A DNA stretch of 64,000 nucleotides from Nitrospira sp. (GTDB taxonomy: Bacteria; Nitrospirota; Nitrospiria; Nitrospirales; Nitrospiraceae): positions 1-64,000 of the forward strand of contig JAOUMR010000006.1 of NCBI GenBank assembly GCA_029881435.1. Direction: 5' to 3'. The translations under genes and the position numbers were made by a program. Positions 7,315 through 14,710 of this stretch are shown here, in pieces. Every line of letters starts with the position of its first letter. Position 1 is the first letter of the stretch. The notes beneath the pieces were generated by a model that did not search any database, was not told where the DNA came from, and was given only the letters and a program-made list of their open reading frames with translations.

Positions 7315-9956
7315 CAGGTTCTTTCTACACTGGCTAGTTTGTTCGCGAGTTTCCGCTCATCAGACTCGGTTGTCACCTCTCCATTCAAGCGCGCGTCCAG
7401 TAACCGGGCGAGGATCTTCTTGAACTGTGGGCCGGGTCGCAATCCCATGATCTTCAGATCGTGGCCTGTTAGGACCGGTTTCACGTGCTGGTACGTCGTG
7501 AGAAAGGCCGAAACTTGCCGCTTGACTGATTCTCCTTTGCTCTTGGCCATGATGATCAAAAGCGTTTCATCCGAGAGTTCAGACAACACACGATACACCT
7601 CTGCCGGTTTGAGCGGCGATCGCGTTCCGAGTCGGCGAATCACCGTATGGCAACCCCTGCGAGCCGTTCTTAGCTTGGTCTCTTCTGACTCAGAAAAAGG
7701 AAATCGTTTCAGAACCTCGGAGACGGCTCGCTCCGGCAAGACTTCCAACAGTGCCATGAGATACACCACCCACACGTCCATTTTCCGATCGAGATAGGAG
7801 AGTCGATACCAGTCGACCGCCTGATCGACGGCATTGAGCAGCACACTTAAACGATTCGACCACGACAGCTTGGGATGGAAGAACTTCAGCAGGTCCAAAT
7901 CTGCCAGTCGTTTGATGGTCAGCTTTGGTTCGCGTTCTGTGAGGAGCAACTTCAGTTCTTCCAGTACACGATGTCCGGACAATCGATTGAACAGGTTCAT
8001 CTTCACGGCTCCCTCGATGAGGGCCGTGGTGTCGCGCCCTAAGCGGAACCCATAGCGAACCTCAAAGCGAACCGCGCGAAAGACGCGGGTCGGATCCTCA
8101 ACAAAACTCAGTCCATGCAGCACCCGGAGAACCTTGTCATTCAGATCCCGTTGCCCACCGTAGAAGTCCAGAATTTCTCCAAAGCCATTCCCGCTCAAGC
8201 AGATAGCTAATGCATTGATGGTGAAATCTCGTCGGTACAGGTCCTTTTTGATTGAACTTTGCTCCACGGTCGGCAGGGCAGTGGGATATTCGTAATATTC
8301 CGTTCTCGCCGTAGCGATATCCAACCTGAACCCATCCGGTAACAACAAGATAGCCGTGCCGAATCGCTCGTGCGCCTTCACGCGGGCATGCAAGACTTCA
8401 GCGAGTTGTTTGGCGAACGCGATTCCATCACCCTCCACGACCAGGTCCAGATCGAGGTTTTCAATGCTCAGCAATAGATCTCTGACACAGCCGCCGACGA
8501 CATACAGCGATACCTGGTGGCGATCAGCGAGGTGCCGGACTTCTTCCAGCAAGGTCATGACGTGCTTCGGTAGACGGCTCCGAAGCAGTCTCGTGACGTT
8601 GCGATGTGGTCCCCTGCCGGTCTGCGGGGAAGCGACGGACAACGTGGGCAAACCAGAAAACGTGACGACATCCTCATGCATGGTCCTCAGCAAATCCGTC
8701 CTTGTCAGCACCCCCACGACTTTGTCTCCTTCCAGGACCGGTACAAACCGCTGATTCCGCTCAATCATGGCCATTTCAATATTATGAAACGGTGTCTCCT
8801 GTTCCGCCGTATAGGCGTCGGTCTGCATCATGTCCCGAACAGCCGCCTTGCCGAGCCGGTGAAACAAGGCTTTTTGGATCAACTCTCGGCTGATGATCCC
8901 GACGAATCGCTCGTGCTCATCGACGATCGGAAAGACATTGACCCCATACGTCGTCATTCGCTGTCCGGCGGCGGAGATGCTCATCCCCGCCTCAATGGAC
9001 TTGACCGGCTTAGTCATGACGTCGCGGGCGAAAAGCGTGGGGCGATAGCGAGTCGTGAGTAATTCGACAAGGCGCTCTCGGACTTGCACGAGGGTCTGTC
9101 CTTTGATTGTCGCCGCCGCAGCGACGGCATGACCTCCGCCTCCAAATTCTCGCGCGATCCATCCAACGTCGATTTCAGACCGGCGGCTTCTTCCGATCAC
9201 CTGGACTCGGTCTTCCATCATCACGGCGACGAGGACGGCATCGATGTCGTGCATCTCAGCGAGTCGGTGAACGACGCCGGCCGCTTCACCACGGAGCCGA
9301 TCGCTGGTGCTGGTTGCGATGAGAACTTTGCGCCCCTCCAAATAATGGATGTCGCTATGTTCCAACAGATCGTTCATGAGCGCCACGGTATCGGCATCCA
9401 GTGGACGGCGAAGAACGTCCATGACAACCGTCAGATCAGCTCCGGACTCCAACACAAACATGCCGGCTTGGAGGTCTCGAGCAGTTGTGGAGACAAAGCC
9501 GAACGAGCCGGTTTCTTCGTAGAGGCCAAGTGCCATCACAGTCGCTTCGAAAGGCGTGACCGTCATAGTTCTCTGGCGAAGTTGTTCTATGAGCAACGTC
9601 GTCGTTGCGCCGACGGTCTGCACAACCGACAACGAAGAACGACCGGCGCATGGAGAGACCTCGTCAACATGATGATCGAACACCACCACCTCGACGGAGA
9701 GATCATCGACACAAGCCTTGAGTGATCCGATTCGATCGGAATCTTGGGTATCGACGAGGATCAGTCTGCTGATTTGAGAATGGTCGATCGTTTTGAGCTT
9801 GACGATGTCTAGATCGTGCTCGGCGAGAAAATTACGAACCGTTTCCTGTGCGCCAGCCGGCAAGACCAGCTTGGCTTCCGGAAAGAGTTTTCGCGCAGCC
9901 ACCATCGAGGCCAAGCCATCGAAATCGGCATTGCTGTGCGTGGCAATTACTTCCAT
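7311..9956 (-). CDS. DHH-CBS-tRNA nucleotidyltransferase fusion (CCA/A-adding type)
   Basis: A three-part protein of 881 residues. Residues 1-300 are a DHH/DHHA1 phosphoesterase with SNADFDG, LVDTQD, the DHH signature (VFDHHVDE) and the C-terminal GGGGHAVAAAA motif. Residues about 310-430 hold two CBS repeats (DVMTKPVKSIEAG, DMMQTDAYTAEQ), which bind adenosine nucleotides in other proteins. Residues about 480-870 are a class II poly(A)-polymerase/CCA enzyme with VGGCVRDLLL, the catalytic DLDLVVEGD, RRDFTINALAI and EDPTRVFRAVRFE. Similar fusions are known in Aquifex and deltaproteobacteria, where the enzyme finishes the tRNA 3' end, sometimes adding only the last A. Whether this one adds CCA or only A cannot be decided from sequence alone. 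It is convergent with the 216-aa protein gene. Confidence 0.92.
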   Translation of the reverse strand: MEVIATHSNADFDGLASMVAARKLFPEAKLVLPAGAQETVRNFLAEHDLDIVKLKTIDHSQISRLILVDTQDSDRIGSLKACVDDLSVEVVVFDHHVDEVSPCAGRSSLSVVQTVGATTTLLIEQLRQRTMTVTPFEATVMALGLYEETGSFGFVSTTARDLQAGMFVLESGADLTVVMDVLRRPLDADTVALMNDLLEHSDIHYLEGRKVLIATSTSDRLRGEAAGVVHRLAEMHDIDAVLVAVMMEDRVQVIGRSRRSEIDVGWIAREFGGGGHAVAAAATIKGQTLVQVRERLVELLTTRYRPTLFARDVMTKPVKSIEAGMSISAAGQRMTTYGVNVFPIVDEHERFVGIISRELIQKALFHRLGKAAVRDMMQTDAYTAEQETPFHNIEMAMIERNQRFVPVLEGDKVVGVLTRTDLLRTMHEDVVTFSGLPTLSVASPQTGRGPHRNVTRLLRSRLPKHVMTLLEEVRHLADRHQVSLYVVGGCVRDLLLSIENLDLDLVVEGDGIAFAKQLAEVLHARVKAHERFGTAILLLPDGFRLDIATARTEYYEYPTALPTVEQSSIKKDLYRRDFTINALAICLSGNGFGEILDFYGGQRDLNDKVLRVLHGLSFVEDPTRVFRAVRFEVRYGFRLGRDTTALIEGAVKMNLFNRLSGHRVLEELKLLLTEREPKLTIKRLADLDLLKFFHPKLSWSNRLSVLLNAVDQAVDWYRLSYLDRKMDVWVVYLMALLEVLPERAVSEVLKRFPFSESEETKLRTARRGCHTVIRRLGTRSPLKPAEVYRVLSELSDETLLIIMAKSKGESVKRQVSAFLTTYQHVKPVLTGHDLKIMGLRPGPQFKKILARLLDARLNGEVTTESDERKLANKLASVERTC

Positions 9957-10135
9957 GAGGGCATTCTAGCAGGGGATTTCATGAGGTGAAATGGATCTTA
10001 ACCTTCCGCAGGTCGGGAAGTCTCTTCTGTATGCAACGGGGTGTTTCACATACAATAGAACCCACAGCACATTACTGGGAGGCGTGAGCGTTGTCGGAAT
10101 TCTTGGCCAGCAGGAAACAACTGATTCTGGCCTGG

Positions 10136-11029
10136 TCAGTCTCTGCCGCGGCCCGAACGATCCAAACGATCAGGTCGTTCTATTTTGTCAGGGTGCTCTA
10201 TCCGGTCCGGCCTGTCCCCGCGTCCGGACCGATCCGACCGATCTGATCGATCCAGCCGCTCACGGTCTGAGTCATCCCTTCCGCCACGGTCTCCACGATC
10301 ATCGCGGCCGCCCCGATCGCCGCGCCCTGATCCACTATGGTCATCCCGGAAGAGACGATCGCCGCGTTCTCCGCGGCGGACTTGCTCACGAAGGACTTTC
10401 AGACTTGCGCGCCCCTCTTGAAAATCTGATCCACGCCGTTTCACTTCACGACTCAAGTCCAGAAGGTCAGAAGGACGATAGCCTTGTTTGATGCCTTCAC
10501 CGACCAATGCTGTTCCATCCTTCGACGGAATCTTACCTTCTTTCATCACGGCGAGGCTTTTCGCACCGGCCGCCAGGACTTCTTGAGTCGCTTTGTGTTT
10601 GCCGTCGTGTTGTGAGATTCGAGCCAGTTCGCGGACTTCATCCAGGGTGGCTCCTCGTGCGAAGGCCTCTGCCATTGTTTCGATGGCGCGATGGTGATTC
10701 CCCTCCTCGACTCCACGGGAACCAGCTTCTTGTAACACATCATGGGCAGACTCAAGCCGGGAAGTCATTTGTCGAATGACGGGGTCGATCCGTTTTGGGT
10801 CAATCCCTTTGGCTAATCCTTCTTTAACTTTGTTGGCCAGCGATTCGACAGGGAGCCCTCGTTCACCCGCTTTGTTCACGTGTTCGAGTAATGGGCTAAT
10901 ATCGTCAGGAGAATGACCTTGCGCCGTCCGCAGTCGATTGATCTCCGCTCGATCTTGAGCCGAGAGGGATTCGGCCTGGGCTGGGTTGGCACAGAGCGTC
11001 AGTGCCAGACTCAGGACGATATTTCGCAT
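10136..11029 (-). CDS. Secreted protein with Arg/Asp-rich repetitive tail
   Basis: An N-terminal signal peptide (MRNIVLSLALTLCANPAQA) is followed by about 190 residues of helical, Gly-punctuated sequence (KEGLAKGIDPKRID, EAFARGATLDEVREL, GIKQGYRPSDLLDL). The last 80 residues are almost wholly Arg, Asp and Gly, such as RGDRGGRDDRGDRGGRDD. No domain is recognised. It is the last gene of the sigma/anti-sigma/CBM48 operon; the preceding stop is 22 bp upstream. The track start at 11047 adds MGNGTV before the signal peptide and is also possible. The tail is the strongest low-complexity feature of the region and is shared in style with the protein at 14006. Plus-strand ORFs opposite it are shadows of the repeats. 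Confidence 0.8.
   Translation of the reverse strand: MRNIVLSLALTLCANPAQAESLSAQDRAEINRLRTAQGHSPDDISPLLEHVNKAGERGLPVESLANKVKEGLAKGIDPKRIDPVIRQMTSRLESAHDVLQEAGSRGVEEGNHHRAIETMAEAFARGATLDEVRELARISQHDGKHKATQEVLAAGAKSLAVMKEGKIPSKDGTALVGEGIKQGYRPSDLLDLSREVKRRGSDFQEGRASLKVLREQVRRGERGDRLFRDDHSGSGRGDRGGRDDRGDRGGRDDSDRERLDRSDRSDRSGRGDRPDRIEHPDKIERPDRLDRSGRGRD
10139..10378 (-). repeat. Arg/Asp/Gly low-complexity coding repeat
   Basis: The C-terminal 80 codons of the secreted protein are degenerate short repeats of RD, RGD and DRSDRSDRS. They make long shadow ORFs on the other strand. The repeats read as amino-acid, not nucleotide, conservation because codons vary. Confidence 0.75.
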
Positions 11030-11051
11030 GACGGTTCCATTACCCATTGCA

Positions 11052-11435
11052 TTACCGTACGACCACTACTCCGTTTGTTTGCCCGAATCCATCGGTGACA
11101 AAATCGTCAGCCTGTGGAGGTGTCACCCATTGATCTTGGTCGATGACGTACATGAAGAAATACTCGCCTTCCTTGAGCGGCACGATCACTGACCATAGGG
11201 TCCCGCCCACACTCGCCATTGGTGTCGCGCTTTGTACCCATCCATTGAAGGATCCGACCAGACAGACGGCCTTGGCCCCCGGTGCGGACACCGTGAACCG
11301 AACACCTTCGGGTGTGAGGCTCGGTGGTTCGGGTATCATGGTCCTGGCACAGCTCCACGTTCCGAGTAACGCGACGAGTAGGCTCAAGAGCGCGATTGAA
11401 TTGAAAAAACCATTGCGCCTCTGTTCTCTGCGCAT
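11052..11435 (-). CDS. Secreted protein with AMPK-type glycogen-binding (CBM48) domain
   Basis: A short protein of about 127 residues: a basic N-terminus, a hydrophobic signal/anchor segment (NSIALLSLLVALLGTWSC, possibly a poor lipobox) and one CBM48/AMPK1_CBM early-set domain. Family hallmarks are VCLVGSFNGW, then LKEGEYFFMYVIDQDQW and a C-terminal TDGFGQTNGVVVV. In mammalian AMPK beta the glycogen contacts include the Trp of FNxW, a Lys in YKFFVDG, the following Trp and a late Asn. Here both Trp and the Asn positions are kept but the Lys position is Met. It is third in the operon after the anti-sigma factor, whose own CBM48 domain it resembles. ATG 11435 was preferred over a TTG at 11471. 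Confidence 0.8.
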   Translation of the reverse strand: MRREQRRNGFFNSIALLSLLVALLGTWSCARTMIPEPPSLTPEGVRFTVSAPGAKAVCLVGSFNGWVQSATPMASVGGTLWSVIVPLKEGEYFFMYVIDQDQWVTPPQADDFVTDGFGQTNGVVVVR

Positions 11436-11488
11436 GGGTGCAAGAGTAATGTAGGTGTCGCATGGTTGCAAGGGACCGGTGAGAGACG

Positions 11489-12172
11489 TTAGATCGCTAC
11501 ATCAAGCACCGCATTGTGTGCACCGAAACCATCGGTAGTTTCTTCAGCTGCCAGCGGATCGGCAATCCATTCTTTTCCGTCGATGACGAACATATATTGG
11601 TATCGGCCGGGATTTAGCGAAATCGTGGCAGTCCACATTCCGCCATCGGACCGTTCCAATGGGGTTCGCGCTGGATTCCATCCGTTGAAGTCTCCCGCGA
11701 CAGAGACCGAGTGTGCCTCCGGCTGCAGTAGGATCAGGCGGACAAACACCTTCGGCTCCTTCTGCTCCGTACGAGTCGCGATCGTGTGTGCCGGGGAAGT
11801 AGGCACCGTTACCTCCACAACTCGTGAAGGCATCACGGCGAACAAGCCCACCACCGACACGATGGCAACACAAGCTGCTGCGATGGCACCGGCAAGGTTC
11901 CACTCCAACGTCCGTGGTGCACGAACAACGGAGGACAGTCGTTCCCACCAGCCAAGCGGGCGCGGCTCTATCTTGGCCCTGAGCTCGCTATAGAATCTGG
12001 CTGACGGGGTAATTCTGGGCAGCTGACCCGCTTCCGCCACCACCATTTCCAAATTGAGCCAAGACCTGCGCAGTGCGGGATCTGCGTCGATCATCTGCAG
12101 AAACGTGACTCGTTCATCCGGAGCAAGATCGTGATCGAGAAAACGTTGAATCAGGAGTTCTTGTTCGTCCAT
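11489..12172 (-). CDS. Anti-sigma factor with extracytoplasmic glycogen-binding (CBM48) domain
   Basis: The N-terminal 60 residues (MDEQELLIQRFLDHDLAPDE and following helices) look like an anti-sigma domain without the zinc HxxxCxxC motif. A single membrane helix follows at about residues 91-113 (NLAGAIAAACVAIVSVVGLF). Residues about 138-227 are an AMPK-type CBM48 domain (VSVAGDFNGW, GRYQYMFVIDGKEW, TTDGFGAHNAVLDV). Position directly behind the ECF sigma gene (27-bp gap) fits an anti-sigma role. The architecture implies that an alpha-glucan or other ligand outside the membrane controls sigma release; this is inference. The two binding Trp residues and the late Asn of AMPK beta are kept, but the Lys is Met. 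Domain assignment is firm; the anti-sigma role rests on layout and context. Confidence 0.82.
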   Translation of the reverse strand: MDEQELLIQRFLDHDLAPDERVTFLQMIDADPALRRSWLNLEMVVAEAGQLPRITPSARFYSELRAKIEPRPLGWWERLSSVVRAPRTLEWNLAGAIAAACVAIVSVVGLFAVMPSRVVEVTVPTSPAHTIATRTEQKEPKVFVRLILLQPEAHSVSVAGDFNGWNPARTPLERSDGGMWTATISLNPGRYQYMFVIDGKEWIADPLAAEETTDGFGAHNAVLDVAI

Positions 12173-12199
12173 ATGGCCACCGTCCGGACTCGAGATTGC

Positions 12200-12781
12200 C
12201 TATTGGGTGGGGTCCAGTGCCGCCAGTTCCCGACTAAGCTGCAATCGGCCTTTATAGACCCTCATTTTCAACGTGTCACTACTCACACCAAGCACTGCTT
12301 GCATCTCTTCGTAACTGCAACCTTCGACGTGCTTCAGCACAAATGCCTCGCGATAGAGAGGCGGCAGTCGCTGGATCGCCTGTTCCAGCTCTTGCGCCAC
12401 CTGCTGCTGTGAAAGCAGCCGCTCAGGCGTCCGCATTTCGGCGACATGAGTGTCCAACGCCTCATCCACATCCAGATCGGCTGGTCCCTTTCCCGGACGC
12501 TTGGCTCGCAGCCAGTCCTTACACTTATTGACCCCGATCCGGTAGAGCCACGTCGAAAACTTGGAATCCGAGCGAAATGTCGACAGGGCCTTGAATGCCG
12601 TGAGAAATGCTTCCTGCGCCAGATCTTCTGCTTCCGCACGATTGCCCACCATCCGATAGGCCAGGCTCACAATCGTAGACGCATGTCGCTCGATCAGTTG
12701 TCCGAACGCCTCATGATCTTGCTTGAGGCTGCGGGCAACTAAATGCGCATCATCGGGTCCTACCTGTTGATCCTGTGGCAT
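12200..12781 (-). CDS. ECF RNA polymerase sigma factor (RpoE/sigma-24 type)
   Basis: Sigma-70 family ECF factor. Region 2 contains LVARSLKQDHEAFGQLIERH and the -10-recognising helix AEDLAQEAFLTAFKALSTFR with FSTWLYRIGVNKCKDWLR. Region 4 contains LPPLYREAFVLKHVEGCSYE and the -35 helix VSSDTLKMRVYKGR. First gene of a minus-strand operon with the CBM48 anti-sigma factor, a second CBM48 protein and the Arg/Asp-rich protein. A promoter-like element TGTTTAC-N16-CGTCTAA sits 64 bp upstream of ATG 12781 and is repeated before the 16632 lipoprotein gene, so the factor probably drives its own operon. ATG 12781 (MPQDQQ) has a GGAG before it; a GTG at 12814 is the alternative. Confidence 0.93.
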   Translation of the reverse strand: MPQDQQVGPDDAHLVARSLKQDHEAFGQLIERHASTIVSLAYRMVGNRAEAEDLAQEAFLTAFKALSTFRSDSKFSTWLYRIGVNKCKDWLRAKRPGKGPADLDVDEALDTHVAEMRTPERLLSQQQVAQELEQAIQRLPPLYREAFVLKHVEGCSYEEMQAVLGVSSDTLKMRVYKGRLQLSRELAALDPTQ

Positions 12782-12844
12782 GCTCCGATTCCGGTTAGTC
12801 TGGTCTGATGCCACAGGACCGTCTGCTTTGGCCTACACATATCA

Positions 12845-12874
12845 TTAGACGCAGAGGTCTGAGGGGCGTAAACA
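12845..12874 (-). promoter_or_regulatory. Putative ECF-type promoter of the sigma operon
   Basis: Read on the minus strand: TGTTTAC, 16 bases, CGTCTAA. The same two heptamers with the same 16-base spacing occur upstream of the 16632 gene. ECF promoters commonly have a CGTC-type -10 element, so the likely reading is -35 TGTTTAC and -10 CGTCTAA. This predicts autoregulation. Confidence 0.65.
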
Positions 12875-12897
12875 GCCTTACACGATGTAGAGTTTGG

Positions 12898-13812
12898 CTA
12901 GAATCGATAACTGGTACCGATTGAGACGACATAGTCTGGTGCGCCATTGGAGACGCCGACCGCCACGCCACCGTTGAATCTCCAGGCAGCAGACGCTTTG
13001 TAATTCATCGCGAAAAAGAAATCTCGAATATTCACAAGGCCCGGTACCAATGCCCGGTACTCTTCAAAATAGACGCTCGCCAGGAGGTTCTTGCTGAAGT
13101 AGTAGCCGGCACCGACGTCATACCAATACTGATTTTGTAACTCTCGACCATCTGGATCCCCGATGAAGTTGTACCCGCCGTCAAGGAATGCCAACCACTT
13201 CTCCCCTATGAGCTTGGACATCTCGATGCCATACCCGTGATCAAGGGCGCCGGTTCCCAAGCCCTTTCCTTCACTGGCGGTGGGAAGCTTTAATCGCCCC
13301 GTAATCGCAATCAGTGGAACATAGTCACGTTCTTCCACGAGATAGTAGCGCCCCCTGAGGATGATATCGCCCAGGCCGGAATTCGTCACTATCTGTGCCG
13401 CCTGTCCGGCAACTCCCTGACCAGCATTGAGCAGGGCAAGACACTCTGGCTTGTCGGTATCAATTTCTGTCCCGCCCTTCTTGAGACACCTTCCAGGCAA
13501 CGTCTGAATAGGTTGACCTCCTACCAACGTTACCGTGCCATCACTTGTGACAGAAACAAACGGAATAACCAACGACACATCGCCGTCTCGAAAGTATCGA
13601 CGCACCGAAAACGGGAGGTACACAAATTCGCTGGTGGTAGTGGTGTCAAAATTGCCGCTGCTGTAACTGGGAGTCACCCCAATCTGCCAGTTTCGTTCAG
13701 ATGTGGGCTGCGGTCTCTTGTCGGTTAGATCTGTTGCATGCGCATGTTCTATCAGGCATCCAACGATTCCCAGCATTGTCACCACTGCGACCAACCACCT
13801 CTGCATCTTCAC
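12898..13812 (-). CDS. Outer-membrane beta-barrel protein
   Basis: A cleavable signal peptide (MQRWLVAVVTMLGIVGCLIEHAHA) is followed by about 275 residues of alternating polar/aromatic strands (WQIGVTPSYSSGNF, YWYDVGAGYYFSKNLLASVYF) ending in SYRF, the terminal Phe expected of barrels inserted by BamA. The pattern resembles the PF13557-type (phenol-degradation MetA-like) outer-membrane family often annotated as a transporter; that name should not be taken as function. A Cys pair in a loop (CLKKGG...PEC) may form a disulfide. GTG 13812 has AAGGGA six bases upstream; ATG 13806 is also possible. It is downstream of, but separate from, the other minus-strand secreted proteins. Confidence 0.8.
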   Translation of the reverse strand: MKMQRWLVAVVTMLGIVGCLIEHAHATDLTDKRPQPTSERNWQIGVTPSYSSGNFDTTTTSEFVYLPFSVRRYFRDGDVSLVIPFVSVTSDGTVTLVGGQPIQTLPGRCLKKGGTEIDTDKPECLALLNAGQGVAGQAAQIVTNSGLGDIILRGRYYLVEERDYVPLIAITGRLKLPTASEGKGLGTGALDHGYGIEMSKLIGEKWLAFLDGGYNFIGDPDGRELQNQYWYDVGAGYYFSKNLLASVYFEEYRALVPGLVNIRDFFFAMNYKASAAWRFNGGVAVGVSNGAPDYVVSIGTSYRF

Positions 13813-14005
13813 TCACCATCCCTTTCTGAGTGCAGGAATCTTCTGCCATATCATATCTTACAAACAAATACCTAACTTGTAGATTAGCGACGGACCTTGC
13901 AAGGTGCAACCATCCGACTCCGACAGACAGCTAGCAGACACGGCAAAACGGCGTCGAGACGGTCTCGGCGCCGTTGCCACTCAAAACCGTAATGGTCGAC
14001 AGTAT

Positions 14006-14650
14006 TTAGTTTCTTCCAGAACGTTCGGGTCTCTCCGGGCGTTCGGGCCGCTCCGGTTTTTCGGGGCGATCCGGGCGTTCTGGTCGGTCAAATCGCTCCA
14101 TCCGTTCTGGTCGGTTCGGCCGATCCATCTGCATCATGCGGGCATTCTCTCGACCTTCCCTGCCATGCTCGCCGGCCACATAGTCGGCCCGATCCAGTCC
14201 GCGGAGCTCGCCGCCCGCGTTCGACCTAGGATTGTCCCGGCGATCCTCTCGCCTGTCCATCCGCCGATCTTCTCTCCGGTCTTCCCGCCTGTCTTCCCTC
14301 CGATCCTCACGACGATCTATCCGGCGATCTTCTCGACGGTCCTCTCTTCTGTCCACCCGTCGGTCGTCGCGCCGATCTTCTTGGCGCACGTCATTGGCTT
14401 GGGCCACAACCCTATAGTCCCTCCCTTGTCTCGCTCCCGGATCTCCGCCCTTCCGACCACTGTTTATGGATCCAGGACCACTATGCAGCGATCCCGGCCC
14501 GCTATTGAGCGAACCATGCCCTCGGTTGTCGACCCGTACGTCCGATCCTTCAGCGGGACCATTCATCTTCCCCACGGCCGGTGAGGCCATAACCGAGAGT
14601 GCCGCTAGAGACCCCACAATAATTTCTTTCCAACTGATCCGGTTCATCAT
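14006..14650 (-). CDS. Secreted protein made of Arg/Asp and Arg/Pro/Glu repeats
   Basis: ATG 14650 has TAAGGAG just upstream and begins a signal peptide (NRISWKEIIVGSLAALSVMA, cleaved near PAVG). The mature protein has three parts: a Gly/Ser repeat (GSLNSGPGSLHSGPGSINSG), a stretch of nine or so RREDRRED units, and a C-terminal tail of RPERPDRPEKPE units. It has no recognisable domain and probably is disordered. The composition strongly resembles the tail of the 10136 protein four kilobases away. The overlapping plus-strand ORF 13904..14584 is a mirror of the repeats and lacks any supporting motif. Function unknown. Confidence 0.72.
   Translation of the reverse strand: MMNRISWKEIIVGSLAALSVMASPAVGKMNGPAEGSDVRVDNRGHGSLNSGPGSLHSGPGSINSGRKGGDPGARQGRDYRVVAQANDVRQEDRRDDRRVDRREDRREDRRIDRREDRREDRREDRREDRRMDRREDRRDNPRSNAGGELRGLDRADYVAGEHGREGRENARMMQMDRPNRPERMERFDRPERPDRPEKPERPERPERPERSGRN
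14236..14388 (-). repeat. Tandem 12-base coding repeat (RRED units)
   Basis: Imperfect 12-base units coding RRED/RRID/RRMD in the middle of the 14006 gene. Units differ at third positions, and all stay in frame. This is a coding microsatellite prone to length change. Confidence 0.8.
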
Positions 14651-14710
14651 TCTTCTCCTTATGTGAATCATAATAGCCACAGTCTAGCTCGCGTACCGAC
14701 TGACGACTAG

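Noticed and set aside
9991-10491. Plus-strand ORF of 166 aa
   Set aside because: It mirrors the Arg/Asp-rich tail of the 10136 gene and has no ribosome-binding site or recognisable motif.
14236-14388. Short regular repeats considered as a CRISPR-like array
   Set aside because: Units are 12 bp without unique spacers, keep one reading frame and encode RRED; no cas genes are near.
13904-14584. Plus-strand ORF of 226 aa
   Set aside because: It is the complement of the RRED and RPE repeats of the 14006 gene. The minus-strand gene has the signal peptide and Shine-Dalgarno.
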